Source: Pseudomonas viridiflava
GTDB taxonomy: Bacteria > Pseudomonadota > Gammaproteobacteria > Pseudomonadales > Pseudomonadaceae
Assembly (NCBI RefSeq): GCF_003702045.1
Contig: NZ_RBTP01000012.1
Span: 124,001 to 188,000, forward strand
Length of the DNA stretch: 64,000 nucleotides
Direction of reading: 5' to 3'
Numbering within the stretch: position 1 is the stretch's first letter; each line of letters starts with the position of its first letter. Of the stretch, positions 45,121 through 54,952 are shown piece after piece. The notes below the pieces were generated by a model. It was not told where the DNA came from and searched no databases. It saw only the letters and a program-made list of their open reading frames with translations. The translations under genes and the position numbers were made by a program.

Positions 45121-45567
45121 CTACCCACCCTGCCAAGGTTGCGCCGTCTTGCGTCGTCGAATCCAGGCGGCCAAATGGGTGCCGCCTCCCGCAGTGAATA
45201 CGATGGCGAACATGCCCACCATCAGGTTTGCGCCCCACAGTGCGCCAAGGCTTTCAAGACTCGCAGTGCTGGACGGGGATTCGGCACGGTAGAGCACGGT
45301 GACCGAATCGCCCACCGCATAGCCGAAGATCAATCCACCCTGAGGGAAGCTGACCGCCTTGCCGGTCGCGTCGGCAAAGTCGATTTGCGGGTGGCTACCG
45401 CCCGCATTCAGAGCGCTGACATGTCCTTCGGCACGTTGCGCATGGGCCAGAAAGTCGAGCTGGTACTGGATCAGCCAGACGGTGAAGCAGAGCAGGAACA
45501 GACCCAGCGGTAGGAAAGTCAGTGCACGAAGCAGATCGCCCCGGTCGGAATACGGCTTCTTGCTCAT
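45121..45567 (-). CDS. DUF3592 membrane protein
   Basis: 148 residues. Two membrane helices (LTFLPLGLFLLCFTVWLIQY and LGALWGANLMVGMFAIVFTAGGG) flank an extracytoplasmic beta domain with the DUF3592 pattern AEGHVSALN, then GKAVSFPQGG and YAVGDSVTVLYRAESP. The family has no known function. It is upstream of the small secreted protein on the same strand. Confidence 0.85.
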   Translation of the reverse strand: MSKKPYSDRGDLLRALTFLPLGLFLLCFTVWLIQYQLDFLAHAQRAEGHVSALNAGGSHPQIDFADATGKAVSFPQGGLIFGYAVGDSVTVLYRAESPSSTASLESLGALWGANLMVGMFAIVFTAGGGTHLAAWIRRRKTAQPWQGG

Positions 45568-45834
45568 TGCAGGTCCTTTGCATCATTCATCAGCGAGCGC
45601 TATTACAAAGAGCGCTCGGGAATCTGTCAATCGCGCTCATGCCGGGGCGGCGCTGAATAGCCGCTGTGTGGATACGCACGCTTCAAACCGCCCCCGTTGG
45701 ATCGTACGTCTGATACATGGATAACTGTTTTCGGTGAACGTTTTCCGTTCAAGCCAGTGGCCTCAATCCAGTTGCCAACATGTTCAACTTAATGATGTAA
45801 GGTCGCTAGCCTGCACCGAATAGACTTTCAAGGG

Positions 45835-46410
45835 ATGAACATGACATTGAGCGCCGCAGAGCTGGTCAGGATCGCAATGACCAACCCCGTGAATCTGGCA
45901 ATCAGCTCCCGGTTGCCTTCGTTGGGTTTAAACCAGTGCATGCTGACGGCAGGCTGCCTGTTCCAGGCTGTTTGGAATTGCCAAATGCAGTCGCCGCCTG
46001 AGTGGGGCGTAAAAGATTACGATGTTTTCTACTTTGATACCGACCTGTCATGGGCGGCCGAGAGCACGGTCATTGAATCAACCAGACGTCTCTTCAGCGA
46101 CCTTGACGTCAATATTGATATCAAGAACCAGGCCCGTGTCCACCTTTGGTATCACGAGCGGTTTGGCCGTGAATGCCCCCAGCTTCGCTCGACCAAAGAA
46201 GGCGTCGACCGGTATTTGATTTCCGGCACTTGTATTGGATTGGACATCGAAACGGGTGACGTCTACGCGCCTTATGGGCTGGATGACGTGGATCAGGGCA
46301 TCCTCAGGATTAATCCACAGAACTACCATCCCGACTTGTTCGAGCAGAAGGCTAAAAGTTATCAGGCCCGCTGGCCTTGGCTCAGGATCCTTGACGCCGA
46401 CGCTTTATGA
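45835..46410 (+). CDS. Nucleotidyltransferase-family protein (NTP_transf_6/DUF925)
   Basis: 191 residues. The family signature is LTAGCLFQAVWNCQ, then GVKDYDVFYFDTDLSWAAE (Asp pair as likely metal ligands), LDVNIDIKNQARVHLWYHERFG, and ISGTCIGLDIETGDVYAPYGLDD. It belongs to a group related to minimal nucleotidyltransferases; targets are unknown. The start ATG follows AAGGGATGAAC. Alone on its strand before a GNAT gene. Confidence 0.85.
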   Translation: MNMTLSAAELVRIAMTNPVNLAISSRLPSLGLNQCMLTAGCLFQAVWNCQMQSPPEWGVKDYDVFYFDTDLSWAAESTVIESTRRLFSDLDVNIDIKNQARVHLWYHERFGRECPQLRSTKEGVDRYLISGTCIGLDIETGDVYAPYGLDDVDQGILRINPQNYHPDLFEQKAKSYQARWPWLRILDADAL

Positions 46411-46499
46411 CGTGGTGCTTCGTCACGAACCGTTTGAGGGGGTGGTTTGAATAAGCGTCGCTCATCTTGCAGCACATGGCGTTAGATCAGGGGCCATCT

Positions 46500-46943
46500 A
46501 TGAAGCAAATCGAGATTCAACGGACTACACAACTTCCGCCGCAGATCCAGTCATTGGCACTGACGGCAGCCGAGGAAGGCTACAGGTTTCTGACACGTTT
46601 GGTTGCGGAGTGGAACAGTGGTGCGAATCGCTTTGACGCGCCTGGAGAATGCTTAATGACCGCTGTACTGGGTGGCTGCCTGATCGGCATCGGAGGCGTT
46701 TCAGTTGATCCTTACGTACAAAACCGCGCTGGCAGGCTGCGCAGGGTGTATGTGTTGCCTTCAGCAAGAAGGCAGGGCATCGGGCGAGTATTGGTGGAAC
46801 AACTTGTCGACCATGCCGCTCGACACTTCAGCCAGGTGCGACTGTTCACTGATACGGCTGAAGGAGATGCTTTTTATCGGCGATGCGGTTTCAAAAGAGC
46901 GGCCGAAGACAACGCGACCCATGTCATGATTTTCAATTTATAG
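46500..46943 (+). CDS. GNAT N-acetyltransferase
   Basis: 147 residues from the ATG at 46500 (AGGGG ahead). The acetyl-CoA loop is LPSARRQGIGRVLVEQL, preceded by the strand LRRVYVL, and the last motif is GDAFYRRCGFKRA. Acceptor unknown. It may be co-transcribed with the preceding nucleotidyltransferase-like gene, 89 bases away. Confidence 0.88.
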   Translation: MKQIEIQRTTQLPPQIQSLALTAAEEGYRFLTRLVAEWNSGANRFDAPGECLMTAVLGGCLIGIGGVSVDPYVQNRAGRLRRVYVLPSARRQGIGRVLVEQLVDHAARHFSQVRLFTDTAEGDAFYRRCGFKRAAEDNATHVMIFNL

Positions 46944-47006
46944 CGTTTCCTGCCAACGTAGTGCCCACAGGCGTCTTCATTTACCCTCTAAACGGATTTT
47001 TCAGTC

Positions 47007-47192
47007 ATGGCTTTGCACGAATGCTCGTATACGTTTGAAGAACTCGCCGCTACCGTTTTGCCTGCGCATATGAATCAGATGAGCGCTGCCCTTGAATCAC
47101 CCAGTAATATGCAAGCTTTCGCAGCGCCGGGGCAGGGCGTCAAATCATTGCTGCGCCATTTTGGCTTGGCGAAAGATTTCTCGTATTGCTAG
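47007..47192 (+). CDS. Possible small protein (61 aa)
   Basis: A 61-codon frame with Pseudomonas-like codon choice (ALHECSYTFEELAATVLPAH, ending KSLLRHFGLAKDFSYC). No ribosome-binding site stands out and no motif is known, so it may be a truncated start of a larger gene. Located 63 bases after the GNAT gene on the same strand. Confidence 0.35.
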   Translation: MALHECSYTFEELAATVLPAHMNQMSAALESPSNMQAFAAPGQGVKSLLRHFGLAKDFSYC

Positions 47193-47261
47193 GTGCAACG
47201 CAGTCACCGTCTCGGCGGTCAGTAAACTGCCACGGACTCCGTGCATGCTGTGAGGGAATAT

Positions 47262-47552
47262 ATGATCAAGCGATGTTTGATAGTGGCTACCTTGCTGTCA
47301 CTGAGTGGCTGCTGGAGCTTGATGTTTCACCTGGACGGTGAGCGTTGTCTTTACCCTGGCACCCGCGAGGGTTTGGCATGGGGCACTCACTCCGGTCCGT
47401 CAAGCTGGCCCCTGCTGATTGACGTGCCGTTCTCTTTTGCATTGGACACGGTGCTGCTGCCCTACGATCTCACAGTCTTTCTGCCGGATAAAATGGGCGG
47501 GGGGGATGGTGATTGTGGGATTAGCGACGGCACGCTAAACGTGCTCGGTTGA
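47262..47552 (+). CDS. YceK/YidQ-type lipoprotein
   Basis: 96 residues from the ATG at 47262 (GAGGGAATAT in front). The signal is MIKRCLIVATLLSLSGC with lipobox LSGC. The mature part has the YceK/YidQ pattern CLYPGTREG, then WPLLIDVPFSFALDTVLLPYDL. This family is of unknown function and located in the outer membrane. The short tail GGGDGDCGISDG is unusual and may be poorly conserved. Confidence 0.82.
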   Translation: MIKRCLIVATLLSLSGCWSLMFHLDGERCLYPGTREGLAWGTHSGPSSWPLLIDVPFSFALDTVLLPYDLTVFLPDKMGGGDGDCGISDGTLNVLG

Positions 47553-47739
47553 ATGGCCGTGCCTTGTTCTGCGAGCTGATCCAGCACTTGGCGGTTGAAG
47601 CCGCAGCCGACGACTTGCGTGACTGCACCAGCCAGGCGTATCGAGTTTTCCGGTCAGGATCACCGCCTTGCAATCGTTTCAATCGTCAGTGGGGCGCAAG
47701 CTCCACCAGTCGAGGCGCTGGAGCGTTATTTCACACCGT

Positions 47740-47997
47740 TTACGGCTCAACAGAAGCCTGTTTTTTCTGAGCTTTGGCCTCGGCAGCAAGGCACTCTAGA
47801 GCAAACTGCTCTGTGTATGTCATTTGAATCGGGGTGGTGTCTCCCTTGACGGTTCGTTCGCCTTCAAGGATGTACTTGATTCGCTTGTCAGTGACACCAA
47901 TACGCTTGGCGATCCACGAAGGTGTTTGCCCGATGCGCGAAATCAGCTTGTCCGCGTACTCGGTGGAAGGGTTGTAGTGTTCTGCGTTGGGTGTCAT
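47740..47997 (-). CDS. Small helix-turn-helix protein (85 aa)
   Basis: 85 residues. A helix-turn-helix can be read in ISRIGQTPSWIAKRIGVTDKRIKYILEGER, close to Cro/CI-type domains, followed by YTEQFALECLAAEAKAQKK, a charged helix. It resembles small repressor-like proteins of prophages or plasmids, but no other phage genes lie nearby. It may be an isolated remnant or a stand-alone regulator. Confidence 0.65.
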   Translation of the reverse strand: MTPNAEHYNPSTEYADKLISRIGQTPSWIAKRIGVTDKRIKYILEGERTVKGDTTPIQMTYTEQFALECLAAEAKAQKKQASVEP

Positions 47998-48000
47998 TTG

Positions 48001-48442
48001 ATGTCCAGACAGGAAGGTTGGGCGCTAGGGGGTGAGTATGCACCACGGTGTGCTAAATCGTGGGTTGTGTCGCTAGCGATAGGGAGTTACCCATGAAATT
48101 CTTATTTTTTCTGAAGCAGAGCCTACATGATTGCCTGAATCGTACCGGGACTTACCCGCCAAAAAGAGGCACTGAGCGCACGCTGTTTTTCGAGAATGGC
48201 TGAGCTTACTTAACATCAATAAGCTGAGTGTACGACGACACCATGATGCTAATGATTCGGATGGAGGAAAGACGTCGGCGAGTCGCGTCCGTTACAGGCA
48301 AGATGTAGGTTCCGACGATAGTTGACCACTACAGTGTTTGCTGCGCGACGGAATAAACTCCACCCGCGAATTGAATTTCTGACACCGCAATCGAGTCATT
48401 GAAGGGTAAGCGCCAGACCCTTATTCCTCTCAAGGACCGACG
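48001..48442. other. Gene-poor intergenic stretch with one possible 36-aa frame
   Basis: AT-richer than surroundings. An ATG at 48093 with AGGGAG 6 bases ahead opens a 36-codon frame (starting MKFLFFLKQSLHDCLN, stop at 48201-48203). No other coding or structural element was seen. Confidence 0.35.
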
Positions 48443-48883
48443 ATGACCTTCTTCATTTTTCTCCTCGCCTGCGCGGCCGCTGCAAGCACCGGCATCATGT
48501 TCAAGCCTGGCCAATGGTACGAGTCGTTGACCAAGCCGAGCTTTACGCCGCCAAACTGGTTGTTTCCAGTCGCCTGGACCATCATTTACCTGTTGCTGGC
48601 CTGGGCGGGTTATCGGCTTAGCCTTATGCCTGGGAGTCAGGAAGCGTTGGCGCTGTGGGCGGCACAGATAGCGTTGAACACACTGTGGACGCCAGTGTTC
48701 TTCGGCGCGCACAAGCTGTTCGCCGGGATGGTGATCATCACAGTACTCTGGCTGGTCGTGGCGACCCTATTGGTCATGGCGTTGCGTCTGGACGTGCTGA
48801 CCGGGTTGATGCTGTTTCCCTACTTGCTCTGGCTCTGCGTGGCAGCAGCGCTGAACTTTTCGATCCTGCGCAACAATCGCTGA
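48443..48883 (+). CDS. tspO: TspO/MBR-family membrane protein
   Basis: 146 residues with five membrane helices. The TspO landmarks are WYESLTKPSFTPPNWLFPVAWTIIYLLLAWAGY near the start, ALNTLWTPVFFGAHKL in the middle and PYLLWLCVAAALNFSILRNN at the end. TspO binds porphyrins and takes part in tetrapyrrole and stress regulation. The start has CTCAAGGACCGACG ahead. Monocistronic. Confidence 0.92.
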   Translation: MTFFIFLLACAAAASTGIMFKPGQWYESLTKPSFTPPNWLFPVAWTIIYLLLAWAGYRLSLMPGSQEALALWAAQIALNTLWTPVFFGAHKLFAGMVIITVLWLVVATLLVMALRLDVLTGLMLFPYLLWLCVAAALNFSILRNNR

Positions 48884-48939
48884 TCATCCCGTGAACGGCA
48901 GCCGGGCGCCGCAGAACGCCCGGCCGACCGATCTTCGTC

Positions 48940-49566
48940 TTATTTGGCGAACGAGTATTCGCCGCCTTTTTCCAGCGCCGTGCGGTACGCAGGTCGGGCT
49001 TGAAGCGTGTCGACCCAGGCCGCCACGTTCGGGTATGGCTGCAGCTTGCCGCGCGCCTTGGCCAGCTCGCCGATGAAGCTCATCTGGATGTCCGCGCCTG
49101 TCAACTCTTCGCCCACCAGGTACGGCGTCAGGCCCAGGGCTTCGTTCAGATAACCCAAGTAGTTGGCCACTTCCGATTCGATACGAGGGTGCAACGGCGC
49201 GCCCGCATCGCCCAGACGCCCAACGTACAGATCGAGCATGAGCGGCAGCATGGCCGAGCCTTCGGCGAAGTGCAGCCATTGCACGTATTCGTCGTAGGTG
49301 GCAGTGGCAGGGTCCGGCTGCAGACGGCCATCGCCGTGGCGACGGATCAGGTAGTCGATAATGGCGGCGGACTCGATCACCACATGAGGACCGTCCTGAA
49401 TGACCGGCGACTTGCCCAGCGGGTGAACAGCCTTGAGCTCGGGCGGGGCGAGGTTGGTCTGGGTGTCGCGCTCGTATCGCTTGATCTCGTAGGGCAGGCC
49501 GAGTTCTTCGAGCAGCCAGAGAATACGTTGTGAACGCGAGTTATTGAGGTGGTGAACAGTGATCAT
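48940..49566 (-). CDS. Glutathione S-transferase
   Basis: 208 residues from the ATG at 49566, with CGGAG ahead; an earlier in-frame start 23 codons up is unlikely. The thioredoxin-like part is ITVHHLNNSRSQRILWLLEELGLPYEI with SPVIQDGPHVVIESAAIIDYLI. The helical part has GEELTGADIQMSFIGELA. The SR following N suggests a beta-like GST with Ser at the active site. Substrate unknown. Confidence 0.92.
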   Translation of the reverse strand: MITVHHLNNSRSQRILWLLEELGLPYEIKRYERDTQTNLAPPELKAVHPLGKSPVIQDGPHVVIESAAIIDYLIRRHGDGRLQPDPATATYDEYVQWLHFAEGSAMLPLMLDLYVGRLGDAGAPLHPRIESEVANYLGYLNEALGLTPYLVGEELTGADIQMSFIGELAKARGKLQPYPNVAAWVDTLQARPAYRTALEKGGEYSFAK

Positions 49567-49720
49567 GAGGGCTCCGCTGTTAAAGAAGGTGTAAGGAGCA
49601 GACTGCTGTGTCATCGCAGAGTGCCCTGAAATCATGCGTGCTCAGCGACACCGGTTTACACGCGTCCGGCATACAGTGGAAAAGAGCCATTCCACTGCGC
49701 CGAACATTCGCAAAGCGTTT

Positions 49721-52261
49721 TCACGCATCGATCATTTCGCGCACCTTGGTGGCCAGCGTATCGATCGAAAAAGGCTTCGTGAGCACCTCCATCCCAGGCC
49801 CCAGACGGCCACCGCCAATGACTGCATTTTCGGCATAGCCGGTGATGAACAGGGTTTTCAGGTTGGGCCGTACTTCACGTCCTGCATCGGCCATTTGCCG
49901 CCCGTTCATGCCACCAGGCAGGCCGACATCTGTAATGAGCAGGTCGATGTGAACGTCAGACCGCAGCACCTTCAAGCCCGCGACACTGTCTCCTGCCTCG
50001 ATCAGGCTGTAGTCCAGACCGCCCAGCACATCCATCAGCAGCATGCGCACGCTCGGCTCGTCATCCACGATCAGAATGGTTTCGCCGGACTGGGTCGGCG
50101 CTGCAGACATGTTGTCGATCTCGCGGGTCTGCTTGTCTGCGTCTCCGTGGTAGCGAGGCAGGTAGATGCATATCGATGTGCCCAGTCCGACGGCTGAGCA
50201 TATGCGCGCCTGACCACCGGACTGCTTGGCGAACCCGTAAATCATCGACAACCCCAGCCCGGTGCCTTGGCCGATGGGTTTGGTGGTGAAGAACGGGTCG
50301 AATGCCTTGGCAATGATGTCTGGGGCCATGCCCGAACCGGTGTCTGTCACGGTCAGCGACAGGTAGTCGCCTTCCGACATCTCGTGCGCACGGGCCGTGT
50401 CAGGGTCCATCCACACATTGGCCGTCTCGATGGTGATGCGTCCGCCATTCGGCATGGCGTCGCGGGCATTGATACAGAGATTCAGCAGAGCGTTTTCAAG
50501 CTGGCTGGCATCCACCAGCGTCGGCCAGACATCGACCGCGCCCAACGTCTCGACGGTAATGCTGGGCCCCACTGTACGTTGGATCAGCTCGCCCATGCCT
50601 TCCATCAGCATGTTCACATCCGTGGGTCGCGGGTCCAGGGTCTGCCGGCGGGAAAAGGCCAGCAGGCGGTGAGTCAGCGAGGCGGCACGGCGGGCAGCGC
50701 CTTGTGCGGTCAGGATGTACTTTTCAGTTTCTTGCCATCGGCCCTGCGAAGTCCTCAGTGCTATCAGTTCCAGAGCGCCCGAGATACCTGCCAGCAAATT
50801 GTTGAAGTCGTGAGCCAGGCCGCCAGTCAATTGCCCGACGGCTTCCATTTTCTGTGACTGGCGCAGTTTTTCTTCGGCCTGCATCAGCTCGACGGTTCGT
50901 TCTGCCACGCGCTGTTCCAGGGTTTCGTTCAGTGCGCGCAAGGCGGCGGTGGCGCGGTCGCGCTCGGCTTCCACCGAGCGGCGGCCTTCGACGTCAATGA
51001 CCACGCCTGGCAGGCTCAGGGCAGTGCCGTCTTCGGCGAGGTCCACCCGGCCGTTCGCTTCGATCCAGTAATATTTTCCATCGGCGCGACGTACGCGGTA
51101 CTGGTGAGCGTAGGCGCCTCCTTTCTCGATGGCCTCTTCGATTGCGGTCTTGAGCCCGGCCCTGTCCTCGGGATGAACGGAACCGATGACCTGCTTCATG
51201 GTGAGGCCTTCATGTCCAATGGCTGGGTCGAGGCCGAATGCACGCGAGAACGCCTCATCGATAGTGAGGCTGTCACTCTGCACGTCCCAATGCCAGGTGC
51301 CGATGATCGCGCCCGCCGCCAGGGCAAGCTGAACACGCTCCACGTTCTGCCGAGCGACGGCTTCGCTGATGCGCAGACGTTCCTGAGCATTTCGCCGCTC
51401 GGTGACGTCGCTGAAGATGATCGCGATCTGCCTGTCGGCCAGATCTCCGACGCTGACGGCGCGGACATCGAACCAGCGCTTGAACGCCTCGGCATAGTTC
51501 TCGAACGTTGCGGGTTCCCCTGTTTTGGCAACGTGTCCATACGTCTCGAACCAGAAACGCTCCAGGTCCGGTGCGAACTCGGTGACCCATTTCCCCCGCA
51601 GGTTGACGCCCGCCTGACGCTCGAAAGCCGGGTTGGCTTCCACAAAACGGTAGTCGATCGGTCGGTCGTCGGCATCGAATTTCACTTCCACGATGGCGAA
51701 CGCGGATTCGATGGTTTCAAGAATGGTTCTGAAACGTTGTTCACTCTGACGCAGTGCGGTTTCGGCCTTGCGCATACCCGACATATCCAGCATCGCGCCG
51801 ATCATGCGGACCGCCTGGCCTTCGGCATTACGCAGAACGTGGCCTCGATCCAGGACATCGGCGTAAGTGCCGTCCTCGCGGCGGAAGCGGTACTCGTGCG
51901 ACCACGCAGTATCGGTGCCGTCGATGACCTGATGGATCGACGCGTAGACGTGTGCGCGTTCATCCGGATGGATCTGGGAAAGCCACCATTCTCCCGTCAC
52001 GTCCACCGAGGCCAACGGGTGTCCGTACGCGTCTTCAAGCGCTTCATTCCACAGCACTTGGTTGGCCTGTAAATCCCAATCCCAGATGGCGTCACTGGTG
52101 GCTTTGGCGGCCAACCGGTAACGTTCCTGGGTGTGCTGGGCAGTCACGCTTGCAACGTTCTTGAGCATGCCGTTTGGCGTCGACTCAAGACCTGCGTCCT
52201 CAATAACCCTGCGCAAACGCGCGACTTCAGCCTCCAGCTCTTCATGAGTCAGATCTTTCAA
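49721..52261 (-). CDS. PAS-rich hybrid histidine kinase with C-terminal receiver
   Basis: About 846 residues from the TTG at 52261 (start of KDLTHEELEAEVARLRRVIED, a coiled coil); a GTG at 52306 would add 15. Three PAS domains (about 45-163, 175-290, 310-425, counted from the TTG) are followed by a coiled coil, HisKA with the phospho-acceptor in GGLAHDFNNLLAGI, a catalytic domain with N-box LCINARDAMPNGG and G-boxes DTGSGM and GTGLGLSM. The C-terminal receiver has LIVDDEP, phospho-Asp in LLITDVGLPGGMNG, and Lys in LTKPF. No membrane segment is seen, so it senses a cytoplasmic signal. Without output domain, it must signal through the receiver or a partner. Confidence 0.93.
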   Translation of the reverse strand: MKDLTHEELEAEVARLRRVIEDAGLESTPNGMLKNVASVTAQHTQERYRLAAKATSDAIWDWDLQANQVLWNEALEDAYGHPLASVDVTGEWWLSQIHPDERAHVYASIHQVIDGTDTAWSHEYRFRREDGTYADVLDRGHVLRNAEGQAVRMIGAMLDMSGMRKAETALRQSEQRFRTILETIESAFAIVEVKFDADDRPIDYRFVEANPAFERQAGVNLRGKWVTEFAPDLERFWFETYGHVAKTGEPATFENYAEAFKRWFDVRAVSVGDLADRQIAIIFSDVTERRNAQERLRISEAVARQNVERVQLALAAGAIIGTWHWDVQSDSLTIDEAFSRAFGLDPAIGHEGLTMKQVIGSVHPEDRAGLKTAIEEAIEKGGAYAHQYRVRRADGKYYWIEANGRVDLAEDGTALSLPGVVIDVEGRRSVEAERDRATAALRALNETLEQRVAERTVELMQAEEKLRQSQKMEAVGQLTGGLAHDFNNLLAGISGALELIALRTSQGRWQETEKYILTAQGAARRAASLTHRLLAFSRRQTLDPRPTDVNMLMEGMGELIQRTVGPSITVETLGAVDVWPTLVDASQLENALLNLCINARDAMPNGGRITIETANVWMDPDTARAHEMSEGDYLSLTVTDTGSGMAPDIIAKAFDPFFTTKPIGQGTGLGLSMIYGFAKQSGGQARICSAVGLGTSICIYLPRYHGDADKQTREIDNMSAAPTQSGETILIVDDEPSVRMLLMDVLGGLDYSLIEAGDSVAGLKVLRSDVHIDLLITDVGLPGGMNGRQMADAGREVRPNLKTLFITGYAENAVIGGGRLGPGMEVLTKPFSIDTLATKVREMIDA

Positions 52262-52572
52262 GCTTTTACACTCTCGCTTTGTAATAACGGCCTCAATCCA
52301 TAACACCGATGCGTTGGACGGGTGATCGTCATTATCCGTACTTTATGTCATTAATCATATGATCCTGTTGAGCGCGCGTTGCAGGGCGACCGGTCATCTG
52401 AAAAAGGTTCGCTTTGATAAGTTAAATAAAACTTAATCTTGCGCCAGGCCTTGTAAACCGCGGGTTATGGCGAGGTTCTATCAATTGATCAGTTATTCCA
52501 ATCAAGGGGCCTATCAAGTTAACAGGTGCAGCGCCGATTGACGGGCATTCCGAAAAATCGAAGGCACCCGCT

Positions 52573-54501
52573 ATGAGCGCAAAATGGTTAAACAATCTCA
52601 ATGTCAGCAAAAAACTCGGGCTGGGCTTTGCCGCTATTCTGCTGGGCGTGTTAACGGTCAGTGCAATTGGTTATTCAAGCACCAACCTGTTGATCGAGCG
52701 TTTAGGTAAAAGCAGCAAGATTGCAGAGATCAAGGATGACGTGCTCAATGCGCGCATTGCCGCACAAGCCTACGCAACCGGCCCAAGTGCAGCGGGTGTG
52801 CAAGTGTATGCCAGTGCGCTGGACACCCTGAGCGCCAGCGTCGAACGTGGGCTGAAGGTCTTTGTCGTTTCCAGCAACCTGGCCAAACTCAAAGACATCA
52901 AGGAACAGATCGGCGGTCTGAAGCAGACGTTCGATCAACTGGTCAGTATCAACCAGAAAGTCGATGATGCCTTGAAGCCGCTGATCAAAGTGTCGGACGA
53001 GGTGAGCGCAACCTTCGAAAACCTGTTGCAGAAAACCATCGACGACACCTTGCGTGCGCCCAGTGAAACCGGGATTCGGCAAGTACAAATCGCCGGTGAC
53101 CTGCGCAACGGCATGACCAACTTTCGCCTGGTGTTCCGCCGCTACCTGAGCATTCCGACCGCCGATAACCGGCAGGCGACGTTCAATGCGGCTGACGCGC
53201 TCATCGCCCAGGTCACGGCTGCACGCAGCCAGTTGCCGGTAGAGGCCAATAGCGCTGTAGACACCGCGCTGTCGGCCCTCAAGCAATACAAGGTGCTGAT
53301 GGCCTCCATCTCCGAGATGCTGCAACAGACCGATCAAATGCGCAGCGCCCTGCAACAACAGTCCATCGCAACGGCGGCCCGTGCCGACGAGCTTGCAGCC
53401 GCTCAAGTGGTCAGCGCCAAGCGCGAGCAGGACACCGCAATCGTCCAGTTGTTGAGTGTGGCGCTGGTCGTGCTGCTGATCGGTATTTTCGCGGCGGTCA
53501 TCATTACCCGGCAGATAACGATTCCGTTGAACGACACCGTCATCGCCGCTCGCCGAATCGCTGGCGGGGATCTGACTCAAGACACTGCAACCACGCGTCA
53601 GGACGAGCTGGGTCTGCTGCAAAACACCATGCAACACATGACCGTATCGCTGCGCGGCCTGATTGGCGGCATCGGTAACGGCATCACCCAGATCGCAACA
53701 GCGGCCGAGGAACTGTCGGCCGGAAGCGAGCAGACCAGCGCCGGTGTTGCCCAGCAAAAGCACGAAGTGGATCAGGTTGCCACGGCCATGAACGAGATGG
53801 CCTCGACCGTCCAGGAAGTCGCACGCAATACCGAAGACGCGTCCAGCGCAGCCAAACAGGCCAGCGAGCGGGCCGCCCACGGCAGTAGCGTGGTCCAGCA
53901 TGCGACTCGGGAAATCGGCCAGTTGGCGGGTGAGGTCAAAGAACTGGGCCAGGCCATGCAGCGCCTGACCGAAGACAGCAGCAAGATCGGCAGTGTGATC
54001 GATGTGATCAAGGCGGTTGCCGAGCAGACCAACCTGCTGGCGCTCAACGCCGCCATCGAAGCGGCGCGGGCTGGTGAACAGGGCCGTGGTTTTGCGGTGG
54101 TGGCCGATGAAGTCCGCTCGCTCGCTCAACGTACCCAGAACTCGACAACCGAGATCGAAGCGCTGATCCAGGCTTTGCAACAAGGCACCGGCGCTGCATC
54201 CGGCCTGATGGACGCCAGCCTGCAACGCACCGAAGGCACTGTGGTATTGGCGCGCCAGGCCGAGCAGGCCTTGGTGGAAATCAATCAGTCGATCAGCACC
54301 ATCGAGCAAATGAGCCAGCAGATTTCAGCCGCTGCGGAGCAGCAAAGTGCCGTGACGGACGAGATCAACCGCAGTGTACTCAGCGTCCGCGACATTGCCG
54401 ATCAATCCGCAGCAGCCACCGAGCAAAGCGCAGCCTCGACCGTGGAATTGGCCCGCCTGGGCAGCGACCTGCAGAACATGGTGGCGCGGTTTCGGATCTG
54501 A
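52573..54501 (+). CDS. Methyl-accepting chemotaxis protein with HBM-like sensor
   Basis: 642 residues. TM1 lies at 14-35 ([21 protein letters not shown]), followed by a periplasmic helical part of about 260 residues. This is the size of the helical-bimodular (HBM) sensor of McpS-type receptors, which bind TCA-cycle acids. TM2 ([22 protein letters not shown]), HAMP ([20 protein letters not shown]) and a signalling domain with [21 protein letters not shown] follow. It is larger than the 4HB receptor at 39.4 kb and likely for a different ligand. Confidence 0.93.
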   Translation: MSAKWLNNLNVSKKLGLGFAAILLGVLTVSAIGYSSTNLLIERLGKSSKIAEIKDDVLNARIAAQAYATGPSAAGVQVYASALDTLSASVERGLKVFVVSSNLAKLKDIKEQIGGLKQTFDQLVSINQKVDDALKPLIKVSDEVSATFENLLQKTIDDTLRAPSETGIRQVQIAGDLRNGMTNFRLVFRRYLSIPTADNRQATFNAADALIAQVTAARSQLPVEANSAVDTALSALKQYKVLMASISEMLQQTDQMRSALQQQSIATAARADELAAAQVVSAKREQDTAIVQLLSVALVVLLIGIFAAVIITRQITIPLNDTVIAARRIAGGDLTQDTATTRQDELGLLQNTMQHMTVSLRGLIGGIGNGITQIATAAEELSAGSEQTSAGVAQQKHEVDQVATAMNEMASTVQEVARNTEDASSAAKQASERAAHGSSVVQHATREIGQLAGEVKELGQAMQRLTEDSSKIGSVIDVIKAVAEQTNLLALNAAIEAARAGEQGRGFAVVADEVRSLAQRTQNSTTEIEALIQALQQGTGAASGLMDASLQRTEGTVVLARQAEQALVEINQSISTIEQMSQQISAAAEQQSAVTDEINRSVLSVRDIADQSAAATEQSAASTVELARLGSDLQNMVARFRI

Positions 54502-54508
54502 GGCATGA

Positions 54509-54539
54509 GAAGGGGGCTTGCAGCAGAATGCAGGCCCCC
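54509..54539 (+). terminator. Hairpin after the chemoreceptor gene
   Basis: GGGGGCTTGCA and TGCAGGCCCCC pair with one mismatch around a short loop, 8 to 40 bases after the stop. It lacks a run of Ts, so it is a terminator-like hairpin and not a canonical terminator. A degenerate REP (GTAGGAGTGCGCTTGCCCACGATCGC) follows near 54581. Confidence 0.5.
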
Positions 54540-54727
54540 ATCAAGCAGCCGTAGTGCTCTGAAAAATGCTTCTTTGTTTTTGTAGGAGTGCGCTTGCCCA
54601 CGATCGCGTTAGCTCATCGCTGATGGGCTGCCTGGAAGAATGCCTTGCCGGTAAGTTGAACCTGCCTGAAGACGTTTTAAAAATCAAAAGGCGCCTGATG
54701 CCCCTCGTACAAGTCAAAGGTATGGGC

Positions 54728-54952
54728 TCAGACGTGACACGTAAGAAAAAGCTCCAGATTTTTGGGGAGCTCAAGTGAGTAAAGCTGTTCTATAGCGCTA
54801 ATTTGCTGATCGGTAAGCCGATAGTCGTACACACAATCGTCATCCTTCACCCAACCCATTAGTGATTTTAGGTCTGCGGCAGAGGCCGGAATCTCCTTTT
54901 CATAAGAAGCAAAATCCTCACCGTGAGGAACTCCCATAATCATATGCTTCAT
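54728..54952 (-). CDS. Likely immunity protein to the adjacent rRNase bacteriocin (74 aa)
   Basis: 74 residues, acidic (EDFASYEKEIP, GWVKDDDCVYDYRLTD), starting at an ATG that overlaps the toxin stop by 4 bases (ATGA). Small acidic proteins coupled behind colicin-type nucleases are immunity proteins. It does not look like the Im3/Im6 proteins of colicin E3/E6, so it would be a different immunity family for the same kind of catalytic domain. The role is inferred from position and charge. Confidence 0.72.
   Translation of the reverse strand: MKHMIMGVPHGEDFASYEKEIPASAADLKSLMGWVKDDDCVYDYRLTDQQISAIEQLYSLELPKNLELFLTCHV

Noticed and set aside
47553..47739. Short plus-strand frames between the YceK-like lipoprotein and the HTH protein
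   Set aside because: No ribosome site, no motif, and the frames overlap each other; treated as non-coding.
52702..54309. Open frame of 535 codons antisense to the large chemoreceptor
   Set aside because: Same reason: mirror of an intact chemoreceptor; low-complexity translation with no start signal or motif.
54566..54778. 70-codon plus-strand frame after the chemoreceptor
   Set aside because: It runs through REP-like sequence into the 3' end of the immunity gene on the other strand; no supporting signal.
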